This document shows positions 1 through 7,353 of a stretch of DNA of 12,916 nt, piece after piece; the first letter of the stretch is position 1; the number at the start of each line of letters is the position of its first letter. The DNA comes from an uncultured bacterium (lineage in GTDB: Bacteria; Verrucomicrobiota; Verrucomicrobiia; Opitutales; Intestinicryptomonadaceae), in assembly GCA_905214995.1 (NCBI GenBank), contig CAJMOT010000056.1:1-12916 (forward strand), read 5' to 3'. Below the pieces are notes generated by a model that made no database searches, was not told the origin of the DNA, and saw only the letters and a list, made by a program, of their open reading frames with translations. The position numbers and the translations under genes were made by a program.

Positions 1-298
<298 letters not shown>

Positions 299-299
<1 letters not shown>

Positions 300-601
300 T
301 GGAGAACACCTTCTATCTGGAGATCATCACGCCAGACCGGCAGTTTTACACCGGACCGGCAACCAATTTGACTATGCCTGCACTCGACGGTGAATACGGC
401 GTGCAGCCGGGACATGAGCCGGTCGTTACCGCACTCCGTCCGGGTACGGTGCGGTTCCAGACAGACGGCACACCGCACGAGGTCGTTGTCAGCGACGGCT
501 TCGCAGAAATTATGCCGGACTACTGCATTCTTCTGGTATCCAGCGCCGAACGTCCTGACGAAATCGACCGTGCGCGTGCCGAACGCGCCAAAGAGCGCGC
601 C
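299..601 (+). CDS. atpC: F-type ATP synthase subunit epsilon, 3'-truncated at a probable chimera junction
   Basis: The epsilon subunit sits on the central stalk of F1 and couples and regulates rotation. Residues 1-85 form the expected beta-sandwich (MENTFYLEIITPDRQF near the start; GEYGVQPGHEP around 31-41; VSDGFAEI around 64-71). The first C-terminal helix begins normally (PDEIDRARAERAKERA, 86-101). After residue 101 the reading frame, which stays open to 769, gives a basic low-complexity tail (RGRLRGRRKNQDKRAS) unlike any epsilon subunit. From position 603 another frame encodes a clear DUF167 protein. The last 30-35 residues of epsilon, including the second helix, are therefore missing. The start is the ATG overlapping the atpD stop. 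I read this as a broken gene at an assembly or template-switch joint, not a natural fusion. Confidence 0.88.
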
Positions 602-602
602 C

Positions 603-812
603 GCGGGCGCCTACGCGGACGGCGTAAAAATCAAGATAAACGCGCCAGCCGCCGACGGGAGGGCCAATGCGGAGCTGGTGAAATTTCTGTCCAAATTCTT
701 CGGCGTCGGCAGGGGAGGCGTAAAAATAATATCCGGCGAGACTTCGCGGGACAAGCTCGTGCGGATTGAAGGCGCGCAAAACTGCCTCGAAAGGCTGCGC
801 GCTGGTAAATAG
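603..812 (+). CDS. DUF167 / YggU family protein, 5'-truncated
   Basis: Frame 3 encodes GAYADGVKIKINAPAADGRA, then NAELVKFLSKFFGV and VKIISGETSRDKLVRIEG, the hallmark run of the small DUF167 (YggU) family, whose biochemical role is not established. Family members are about 75-100 residues and begin with a beta strand rich in V, K and P before this point. About 15-20 residues and the start codon are missing, because the upstream sequence is atpC from what looks like another genome. The frame can be traced upstream to an ATG at 390, but that stretch is atpC read out of frame and should not be called part of the protein. ATA codons (three in this fragment) match the downstream genes. The stop is TAG at 810-812. 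Confidence 0.85.
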   Translation, partial: AGAYADGVKIKINAPAADGRANAELVKFLSKFFGVGRGGVKIISGETSRDKLVRIEGAQNCLERLRAGK

Positions 813-960
813 CCGCGCCGGATTTGCGGGAGGCGGGACGGAGCGCGTATTAGCTTTGCGCGCGGAAACGCGAAAAGGCGCGAAAAGGCGCGGGCCCGAA
901 AGCCGCAATCTCTTAAAAAAATTTCTCGGCTACGGAAAATCCGCCCGCGGGTTTCGAAAC

Positions 961-977
961 TAGTTTACAGTAAACTA
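961..977. promoter_or_regulatory. Perfect 17-base palindrome, candidate operator
   Basis: TAGTTTACAGTAAACTA has two perfect 8-base arms around a single central A. It lies in the otherwise A/T-rich leader of the PEP-CTERM gene, 57 bases upstream of its ATG, and is followed directly by an A-rich run. A one-base loop makes an RNA terminator unlikely, so a dimeric repressor or activator site is the more plausible reading. The left arm contains TTTACA, which could be a -35 element, but I could not find a matching -10 at proper spacing. Confidence 0.45.
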
Positions 978-1034
978 AAAAAGAAAAAAATTCTTCTTTT
1001 ATCAAAAAGCGGGGTTTCGTATATAAGGGGTGCT

Positions 1035-2593
1035 ATGAAAACCAATATCACCCCCCCCCCCCTACGTATAACACACTGATAACCATGCTACTTGCCGCAG
1101 CCGCCTCCATTGCGCCGCAAGCCGGAGCGCAGTCGCAAAGCCTGTACTTCAACGACATCTCCGACAACGATTCGTCGTACATAAACGATCCCGCAAACTG
1201 GTTTACTAACCCCGAAAAAACGACCCCCTTTGAAGGCTCCCTCGACGGCTCGCAAGACGCATACATTTCGGGCGGCGGCGCGACTCCGGTAAAAGTCGCC
1301 GCAAGCCAAAAGCCCGCTTTTGGCAGCCTTACCTATGCCGAAACCGACCTCTCTTCCGGCGGGCAATTCATGGTGCTCGGCAACGACGCCGTTCTCCGGA
1401 CGTCGGGCGACTTGGTCACGAGCTTCACGCTTTTGAACGACTCTTCCGTGACGACCGGCAACCAGATAACCCGCCGCATAAACATGTGGGACAGATCCTC
1501 GGTGCAAATCGGAGGCGACTGGATTATCAATTCAAACAGAAACGACTCCAAAAACTACCTCTCCCTGATGATAGACGACAGCAATGGGTCGCCTGACGGA
1601 GTGAACTTCCAAGTGGACGGAAATGTAGTCTCCGCCGGCGCAAGCACCCTCATATTCACCACAAACAACAAGAGCTTTACCGTCGGGGGCTCAATGAATC
1701 TCAACGGCTCGCAATGGAACATTCTAAGGGACAATTCGCGCTCCGACACCTTCATACGCTCCGTCGGGGGCATAAGCGGAAGCGCCAGGCTGAACATCAC
1801 CAAAGAAGCCTGGGTCGCCGCGGGATCCCGAACGGTAAATCTCGTGCTCACAAACGGAGGCGCGTTCGACCTTGCCACGTCGTTCGCGACGCAGGAAAAC
1901 AACGACGACAAGCTCAACATCACAATGACGGCCTCCGACGCCAGAAACGGCAGGCAGGCGCTGCGCTTCGGTTCCATAGGCGGCTCTTACTGGTGCAACG
2001 GCGTGCAGGTGTTTGACGCGAACATCAACGACGTTGAAATAAGCAGCGGCAGGCTCGACATCGGAATGCACTCCGGCATGAAAGGCGCCAACCTCAGCAT
2101 ATACGGATATAGCGGCAACGCCGCCGACGCCGTATTCAGCGCGGCGGGGCTATCTTCGGGGCAGGAAATCGGAAGGGTCCAGTTCGACTCCATGACCTTC
2201 TACGAAGGCACTATAATTTTCGACCTCGGCGAAGTTGAAAACGACTTCATACAGATAAACGGCGGAGTTTCGAAATCCTCTCCGGGAGCGCAAATAGTGT
2301 TCGACATAAACATATCAAAGGACGACCTTCAAATTTATCTCGATACCCTCGGCGCGGAGACTATGGAGTGGGATTTGATGAGCTTCAAAACCGACGACTC
2401 CGATTTCGATCTCGCTGACATAATCCTCAAAACGCAGGCGGGAATAGGCGGCGAATTGAGCTTCCTCGCCGACGATTCCTCGGGGCTCACGACGGTGCAG
2501 CTGTCCCTCGGAGTAGTCCCCGAGCCCGCGTTGGCGGCGGCAATCCTCGGCGCGCTCGCGCTTTCGCTCGCCGCATTCCGCAGGAGAAAATAA
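1035..2593 (+). CDS. Exported PEP-CTERM sorting-domain protein, start out of frame across a 12-C tract
   Basis: A large surface or extracellular protein of unknown function with a C-terminal PEP-CTERM signal: VPEP, a hydrophobic segment (ALAAAILGALALSLAA) and a terminal RRRK. This is the substrate signature of exosortase/EpsH-type sorting. The body is Asn/Asp/Ser/Gly-rich and predicted beta-strand-like, with an N-terminal DPANWF-type motif seen in autotransporter-like passenger domains; there are almost no Cys. The only continuous open frame starts at ATG 1085, which has no ribosome site and lacks most of a signal peptide. ATG 1035 has AAGGGG four bases upstream and encodes MKTNI, but 12 Cs (1051-1062) shift it to a stop at 1077. 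With 13 or 10 Cs it would read through as MKTNITPPP(P)TYNTLITM into LLAAAASIAPQAGAQS, a good signal peptide (about 519 residues with 13 Cs). Phase variation or a homopolymer sequencing error are both possible. Confidence 0.85.
1051..1062 (+). repeat. Homopolymeric tract of 12 C inside the signal-peptide coding region
   Basis: Twelve consecutive C bases begin 16 bases after the A of the ATG at 1035. Their length decides whether the well-placed start is in frame with the PEP-CTERM protein. Tracts of this kind are classic slipped-strand mispairing sites in surface-protein genes, and are also prone to read errors. Confidence 0.9.
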
Positions 2594-2614
2594 AATCCGC
2601 CAAACTGCGCGGAA

Positions 2615-2627
2615 GCCGGAAACCGGC
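2615..2627 (+). other. Small hairpin after the PEP-CTERM gene
   Basis: GCCGG-AAA-CCGGC is a perfect 5-base stem with a 3-base loop, just past the stop at 2593 and before the stronger terminator. It may help protect the 3' end or be incidental. Confidence 0.3.
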
Positions 2628-2643
2628 GGACGCAAAATTCCGG

Positions 2644-2676
2644 ACGGCCAGCCTTTTGCGGCGGGCCGTTTTTTTT
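2644..2676 (+). terminator. Rho-independent terminator of the PEP-CTERM gene
   Basis: ACGGCC (2644-2649) pairs with GGCCGT (2664-2669), and the hairpin runs into eight consecutive T bases (2669-2676). It lies about 50 bases past the stop of the PEP-CTERM gene and before the promoter of the DUF1080 gene, so these two are separate transcripts. Confidence 0.8.
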
Positions 2677-2731
2677 GCCGCGCGGACGGGCGCGCCGGTT
2701 TTCTCCGCTCTTCCAAATACCCCGCAAAACC

Positions 2732-2760
2732 TTGACTTTGCCCCCAAAAGGCGCTTTAAT
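2732..2760 (+). promoter_or_regulatory. Sigma70-type promoter for the DUF1080 gene
   Basis: TTGACT (2732-2737) and TTTAAT (2755-2760) are separated by exactly 17 bases. The predicted transcript would start near 2767, about 22 bases before the ATG at 2789. The position just after the terminator supports it. Confidence 0.7.
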
Positions 2761-2788
2761 TCATTCAGTTTTAACCCCGCAAACCGAT

Positions 2789-3796
2789 ATGCGCATAGAC
2801 ACAAAAATTCTCTCGGCGGCCGCCGCGTTGGCGGCGCCGTTTTTCCTGTTCGCAAAGGATCCGTTCGCCGGATTCTACGAGGGCAAAATTCTGGGAGCGA
2901 AATCCTATCCGCTCGAGCACTCCCCCGAAGTTTACGGGCGCGTCGTGAAGGAAGGCGACACTTATAAATTCGACCTTCTCTCGGCGGTTTTCGCGCGCTC
3001 GGAATCGCATTGCAGCGCGTCGGGGCTCGCTGCAAAAGACGGAAAAATAGAGCTTAAAAACACGAGGGGCGCAAACCTCAAAGGCGAGATTGCGCCCGAG
3101 GGCATAAAGGCCTCGGGAGAACTCGCCAACGGAAACAAAGTAGAGCTCTCCCTCAAGCGCATGGACGTGAAATCCCCCACGCTCGGGCTCGCGGCGCCAG
3201 CGGGTTCAGTCGTGCTGTTCGACGGGAAAGACATGTCGCAATGGGTTCAGGCATACGACGGCTCGCCGTGCGCGTGGGATTTGAAAGACGGCGCAATGGT
3301 CTCAAAGCCCCTCTCCGTGGACGGCAAGCGGCGCGACGGCACCATCCGCTCCAAAGGCAAATTCGGGGCGTTCAGAATGCACCTCGAATTTAAAATCCCC
3401 CCGAACGGGGCGGGAAATTCGGGCGTGTATGTCGGCCCGTACGAAATCCAGGTGTTCAACTCTTTCGGGCGCGAGGGTTCCTGGTACGACTGCGGCTCGA
3501 TCTACCGCCAGCACCCGCCGAAAGTAAACGCGTCGCTCGAACCCGAGGCGTGGCAGACCTACGACATCGAATACCGCCCCGCGCAGTTCGACGGCGGCAG
3601 GCTGATAAGCCACCCTACCTTTACGGTGTACCACAACGGCGTGCGAATCCACAACGCAGACCCCGCATACTACGACACCCGCCTGCACCCCGCCCAGGGC
3701 GCGAAATACGCCCACAAACTCGCCAACTGGCCGATAGAGCTCCAAGACCACGGCGACCCCGTCTCATACCGCAACATATGGATTCAAAACCTGTGA
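2789..3796 (+). CDS. Exported DUF1080 (3-keto-disaccharide hydrolase-like) protein
   Basis: 335 residues. Residues 1-22 form a signal peptide (MRIDTK, hydrophobic core AAAALAAPFFLFA, cleavage near FA-KD). Residues 23-128 are a beta-rich domain I cannot name. Residues 140-335 are the DUF1080 concanavalin-like domain: VVLFDGKDMSQW (141-152), GAGNSGVYVGPYEIQVFN (207-224), GSIYRQHPPKVNAS (236-249), AWQTYDIEYRP (254-264) and the closing LQDHGDPVSYRNIW (318-331). Members of this family cleave 3-keto-glycosides by hydrolysis or elimination; here that would be periplasmic. The open frame extends 38 codons upstream to 2675, but ATG 2789 is chosen because it starts the signal peptide and lies just past the promoter. 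The upstream codons overlap that promoter and the preceding terminator. The GDPD gene follows after 17 bases. The exact substrate cannot be told. Confidence 0.9.
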   Translation: MRIDTKILSAAAALAAPFFLFAKDPFAGFYEGKILGAKSYPLEHSPEVYGRVVKEGDTYKFDLLSAVFARSESHCSASGLAAKDGKIELKNTRGANLKGEIAPEGIKASGELANGNKVELSLKRMDVKSPTLGLAAPAGSVVLFDGKDMSQWVQAYDGSPCAWDLKDGAMVSKPLSVDGKRRDGTIRSKGKFGAFRMHLEFKIPPNGAGNSGVYVGPYEIQVFNSFGREGSWYDCGSIYRQHPPKVNASLEPEAWQTYDIEYRPAQFDGGRLISHPTFTVYHNGVRIHNADPAYYDTRLHPAQGAKYAHKLANWPIELQDHGDPVSYRNIWIQNL

Positions 3797-3813
3797 CGGC
3801 GCGGCTAAGAGCT

Positions 3814-4615
3814 ATGAAAACCCGAATCGTCGCGTTGGCGGCGGCCCGCCGCACTATCGGCGTCCGGCGCGGACATCGTGGCGCACCGAGGGGAAAGCAC
3901 GCAGGCTCCCGAGAACTCCATACCCGCGTTCAAGGCGGCTTTCGCAAACGGCGCGAACATAATCGAGGGGGATTTTTACCTCACCGAATCGGGCGAGATG
4001 GCGTGCATACACGGGGAGAATGAGCTGAAAAAGCTCGCCGGTTCGGATAAGCCGATCGCAAAGCTCGGCCGCGGCGATTTGTGGACGCTCGACTTGGCGT
4101 CAAATAGCTTCAAGCGCCTCTCGCCCGTCAGAATACCGACCGCGGAAGAGGTATTTGCGGCGATTCCGAAGGGAAAATCCATTTTCTTTGAAATTAAAAA
4201 CTATCCCAAAGGATTTTTTGAAAAGCTCGAGGCGGCGAGGAAGTCGGCGGGGCTCGACGAGAGCCAAATTTCGCTGATTTCCTTCGACTTCAACGCCCTC
4301 AAAGACGCCAAGTCGAGAAATCCCCGCTACAAGTGCTATTTTCTTTACAACATAAAAAACCGCGGCGGGAAGATTCTGCCCGAGGCTGGCGAAATCGCCG
4401 CCCGCGTAAAATCGGCAAACCTCGACGGCGTGGACGTGTCGTGCCGGGGGCTGACGGAAGGCTATGTGCGCGATTTGAAATCCCGCGGGCTGTATGTGGC
4501 GGTATGGACGGTCAACAAGATTGAAGACATGGAAAAATTCATAAAATGGGGCGTTGATTCGGTGACGACCGACAGGAGCTCCGAATTTGTCAAAGCCCGC
4601 GCGCGGGCGAAATAG
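3814..4615 (+). CDS. Exported glycerophosphodiester phosphodiesterase (GDPD family), frameshifted in the signal peptide
   Basis: GDPD TIM-barrel enzymes cut glycerophosphodiesters to glycerol-3-phosphate and an alcohol. Visible: the AHRG motif with first catalytic His, APENS, the metal-binding EGD (where the family has ExD), the second His in CIHGEN, FFEIKN, and a C-terminal VAVWTVNKIEDM and GVDSVTTD. The uninterrupted frame begins only at GTG 3878, already at the AHRG strand. ATG 3814, 17 bases after the DUF1080 stop with AAGAG just upstream, starts MKTRIVALAA in a different frame. Removing one C from CCC at 3845-3847 joins the two as MKTRIVALAA-AAALSASGAD-IVAHRG, a convincing signal peptide, 266 residues in all. 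So the sequence carries a one-base insertion, real or technical. The gene is likely co-transcribed with the DUF1080 gene. The domain assignment is firm; whether the copy is functional as written is uncertain. Confidence 0.85.
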
Positions 4616-4678
4616 CCGCCTGCCGCCGCGCGCAAACGCTCCTGCCCCAGACCTTTCGGCGTTTCCAAAGCGAAAAAT

Positions 4679-4714
4679 GCGCCATCCGGCGCGTTCCGCC
4701 GCGGGGCGCTTTTT
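4679..4714 (+). terminator. Possible terminator after the GDPD gene, with an alternative hairpin
   Basis: GCGCC (4679-4683) can pair with GGCGC (4705-4709) followed by five T (4710-4714), with a run of A upstream of the stem. A competing, stronger hairpin GGGGCGC-TTTTT-GCGCCCC (4703-4721) uses the same 3' arm and places the T run in its loop. It lies about 60 bases past the GDPD stop and just before the guaB promoter. Confidence 0.45.
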
Positions 4715-4732
4715 GCGCCCCAAAAAAATAAT

Positions 4733-4761
4733 TTGACAATTCCGCGCTCTAAGTCTAACCC
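4733..4761 (+). promoter_or_regulatory. Probable guaB promoter
   Basis: A consensus -35 TTGACA (4733-4738) is followed 17 bases later by TAACCC (4756-4761), a weak -10; TCTAAC two bases upstream is an alternative. A start near 4768 would leave a leader of only about 17 bases before the guaB ATG at 4785. Confidence 0.5.
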
Positions 4762-4784
4762 ACGTAGGGGAAAATCCACCGACT

Positions 4785-6341
4785 ATGAGCAACAATATTG
4801 ACGAAACCTTCTTCTTAAACGCCGACGAGTTCTTCGCGCAAAACGCGGCTTTCGGCCTCACCTACGACGACGTGTCGCTTGCGACGCAGTACTCCGACAT
4901 ACTCCCGCGCCAGACGCGCCTCGACACCTCGATTTCCGACAAGGTTTCGCTGTCGCTGCCAATAATATCGTCCGACATGGACACCGTGACCGAGTCGCAG
5001 ATGGCGATCGGCATGGCGCTCAACGGGGGGCTCGGGCTGATACACTGCAACATGTCGCAAAAGGAGCAGCAGGTTGAGGTCGCGCGCGTCAAAAACTACA
5101 TCCACGGGCTCATTCAAGATCCCATAAAAGTCTCGCCCGACATGCATATCGGCGACGTTTTGAAGCTCGTTGCGGACAAGAATTTCAGGTTCAGAACCTT
5201 TCCGGTCGTGGACGCCGCCAACAAGCTCGTGGGGCTTCTTCCCGGCAGCATAGTCAAGGAGCGATACGCCGCGCTTCCGGTGGCGAGGGCGATGACCCAG
5301 CGCAAAGACGTGTTCACGGTGGCGCAGAAAGACCTGGGCTCCGACCCGATCGCGGTCGCAGACGCCTTCTTCGACGAGCACTTCGGCGTCCACAAGCTCC
5401 TCGTAGTGGACTCCGACGACAGGCTGCGCGGGCTCTTTACCCTCAGCGACATCGAGAGAATTTCCGACGAGCGCTCCTCCGCCCAGAAGAACGCTCGCGA
5501 CTCCAAATTCCGCCTGCTCTGCGGAGCCTCCATCGCGCTCATGCGCAAGCCCGACGGCTCGCTCGACATCGACAGCATAATTTCGCACGTAGGCAAGCTG
5601 ATCGACGAGGGGCTCGACGTCGCCGCGGTGTCCACGGCCCACGGCTTCACGCAGGGCGTCGGCGACGCGGTAAAGGCCATACGCAAAGCTTTCCCCGAAA
5701 TCACGATAATCGGCGGCAACGTCACAAACGCGGCCGGCGTGGAATACCTTGCGGAATGCGGCGCGGACGCCATAAAAATCGGACAGGGCCCGGGTTCAAT
5801 CTGCACCACCCGCATGGTGGCGGGCGTCGGGATACCGCAGCTCACAGCCCTCTACGTGTGCTCAAAGCAGGCGCGCAAGCTCGGCGTGCGCACCATAGCG
5901 GACGGCGGAATCACCAAGAGCGGCGACATGGTGAAAGCCCTGACGCTCGCCGACGCCATGATATGCGGCGGGCTGCTCGCCGGATGTCCGGAGGCGCCCG
6001 GGCAGGTGATGGAAATCAACGGCAAGATGTACAAGCAGTACCGCGGCATGGGCAGCCTGTCCGCGATGAAGGCCGGCAGCGCCGCAAGATACGGGCACGA
6101 TTTCAAAGTCAAGAGCGACAAGATTACCGCCGAGGGCGTCGAGGCTCTGAAAGAGGTTTCGCTTTCGCTCGACAGCGTGCTGATGCAGTTCGTCGGCGGA
6201 ATCCAGAGCGGAATGGGCTATCTCGGCGCGGCAGACCTCCCCGCCCTGCGCGCCAACGCCCGCTACATCCGCGTGACGGGCGCGGGCCAGCGCGAGAGCG
6301 CCCCGCATGACATAATCGAAATAAAGCAGCCCAAAAAGTAG
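4785..6341 (+). CDS. guaB: IMP dehydrogenase, divergent type with two CBS domains
   Basis: Catalyses NAD-dependent oxidation of IMP to XMP, the committed step of guanine nucleotide synthesis, in the cytoplasm. 518 residues, near the usual bacterial length (about 490) plus a 20-residue N-terminal extension before GLTYDDVSLATQYSDILP. Barrel start: SSDMDTVTES (62-71). Two CBS domains span about 112-225. Catalytic loop GPGSICTTR has Cys340. IADGGI (371-376), the flap YRGMGSLSAM (419-428) and the Arg435-Tyr436 dyad are present, favouring a dehydrogenase over GMP reductase. Odd points: the conserved active-site Asp in the (I/V)DxxHG strand is Ser283 (VSTAHG); IGQGPGS replaces the usual G-I/M-GPGS; and there is an insertion ALMRKPDGSLD near 251-261. 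It has its own promoter and terminator, so it is monocistronic. The RNA leader lacks a well-spaced Shine-Dalgarno. Confidence 0.95.
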   Translation: MSNNIDETFFLNADEFFAQNAAFGLTYDDVSLATQYSDILPRQTRLDTSISDKVSLSLPIISSDMDTVTESQMAIGMALNGGLGLIHCNMSQKEQQVEVARVKNYIHGLIQDPIKVSPDMHIGDVLKLVADKNFRFRTFPVVDAANKLVGLLPGSIVKERYAALPVARAMTQRKDVFTVAQKDLGSDPIAVADAFFDEHFGVHKLLVVDSDDRLRGLFTLSDIERISDERSSAQKNARDSKFRLLCGASIALMRKPDGSLDIDSIISHVGKLIDEGLDVAAVSTAHGFTQGVGDAVKAIRKAFPEITIIGGNVTNAAGVEYLAECGADAIKIGQGPGSICTTRMVAGVGIPQLTALYVCSKQARKLGVRTIADGGITKSGDMVKALTLADAMICGGLLAGCPEAPGQVMEINGKMYKQYRGMGSLSAMKAGSAARYGHDFKVKSDKITAEGVEALKEVSLSLDSVLMQFVGGIQSGMGYLGAADLPALRANARYIRVTGAGQRESAPHDIIEIKQPKK

Positions 6342-6365
6342 CGATTTTCGGGGCTTCCCCGACCC

Positions 6366-6402
6366 TTTCGCCCGCTCCCCAAACGGGGCGGGCGAAATTT
6401 TT
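6366..6402 (+). terminator. Strong rho-independent terminator of guaB
   Basis: TTTCGCCCG (6366-6374) pairs with CGGGCGAAA (6389-6397). The inner CCCC (6377-6380) and GGGG (6385-6388) pair around a short AAAC loop with a two-base bulge, and TTTTT follows (6398-6402). It sits 25 bases past the guaB stop. A smaller CGGGG-CTT-CCCCG hairpin at 6349-6361 precedes it. The hairpin faces the convergent minus-strand gene but has no T run in that direction. Confidence 0.85.
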
Positions 6403-6567
6403 GCGGCATATCGCGCATTGCAATGGCGGAATGCCGGCCGCGCATCCCCTCCGCAAAACGCCCGCCCCGCCAAAGCGCCCGCCGCAACCGGCCGCCGGAT
6501 TTCCCGGCCCAATGCGCGCGGATAGAAAAATCGCGCGATTGCGCCAAAGAGACCGCTTAGGGGAAAG

Positions 6568-7344
6568 TCAGTCCTCCCCGTCGTCGTACGGAGCGCTGCT
6601 CTCGGAAAACGGCGGCACTATCTCGATTTTCGGAAGAATTTCCCCCACGTCCGACAAAAGCTCGCGGATGTGCGGGACGCTGTTGCACTCGCGCGATATG
6701 TGCGCCAGATATATCTTCTCGCTGACGGAGGAATCCATAGTTTTCAAGAGCGCCACGGCGTCCGCGTTGGACAAGTGCCCGTGGCTGCCTTTTATGCGCG
6801 ATTTGAGCGAATACGGGCGCGGGGAATTTTCGAGCATTCTCGGGCAGTAGTTGCTCTCGAGCACGAGGATATTGGCCCTTTGCGCGAAATCGCGCGCCAG
6901 ATAAGTCACCTTGCCGAGGTCGGTCATCCACACAAGCCTCTTTCCCCCCGCGCAAAAGCAATAGCCCACGGAATCGCTCGAATCGTGCGGGGTGGAAAAC
7001 GGGCTCACGGAAAGCCCCGAAAATCCGAACTCCGATCCGTTTTCAAAAATCGACCACTCGAGGCGCCTGGTCTCGGGCTCCGCGCACATGACGGACTCGG
7101 CCGTCAGCCTGTTGGCGAACACCCTCGCCCTCCCCCCTTTGAAGCTTTTCAGCGCCCTGCAATGGTCGGCGTGCTCGTGCGTCAGAAATATCGCGTCGAT
7201 GTCGCGGGGGGATAGGCCGAAAGGCTTCAAATACGCCTCCACCTTGCGTATGCCCACCCCCGCGTCTATGAGAATGTTCGCCCCGCGGAAGCGCAAAAAC
7301 GCGCAATTTCCAGCGCTGGACGTCTCTATTATCTGGAAAAACAT
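6568..7344 (-). CDS. YycJ/WalJ-like metallo-beta-lactamase-fold hydrolase
   Basis: 258 residues of a cytoplasmic metallo-beta-lactamase-fold protein without signal peptide. Visible motifs: an SAGNCAF start typical of the family (SSGNS in Firmicutes), LIDAG (25-29), the metal ligands THEHADH (55-61), STPHDSSD (117-124), TDLG (141-144), LESNY (162-166), SHGHLSN (187-193) and HISRECN (215-221). This set matches the YycJ/WalJ (VicX) branch, a probable nuclease linked in Gram-positives with DNA repair or cell-division coordination; its role here is not known. It starts nine bases after the stop of the GH32 gene, so the two are almost surely co-transcribed. The pairing with a secreted sugar hydrolase makes no obvious functional sense. 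Confidence 0.9.
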   Translation of the reverse strand: MFFQIIETSSAGNCAFLRFRGANILIDAGVGIRKVEAYLKPFGLSPRDIDAIFLTHEHADHCRALKSFKGGRARVFANRLTAESVMCAEPETRRLEWSIFENGSEFGFSGLSVSPFSTPHDSSDSVGYCFCAGGKRLVWMTDLGKVTYLARDFAQRANILVLESNYCPRMLENSPRPYSLKSRIKGSHGHLSNADAVALLKTMDSSVSEKIYLAHISRECNSVPHIRELLSDVGEILPKIEIVPPFSESSAPYDDGED

Positions 7345-7353
7345 GGACGTCTA

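Noticed and set aside
766..963. A 65-codon plus-strand frame after the DUF167 gene
   Set aside because: It starts inside the DUF167 gene, is rich in Arg/Lys/Gly, and contains a tandem GCGAAAAGGC copy (about 870-889) in non-coding-looking sequence.
1019..1026. TATATA as a -10 element for the PEP-CTERM gene
   Set aside because: It would start RNA only about 3 bases before the ATG at 1035 and exclude the good AAGGGG ribosome site, and there is no -35 at the proper distance.
6403..6567. Possible terminator of the YycJ-like gene in the spacer beyond its stop
   Set aside because: The only candidate, around AATCGCGCGATT near 6530-6545, would need a two-base loop or a 4-bp stem, too weak to call.
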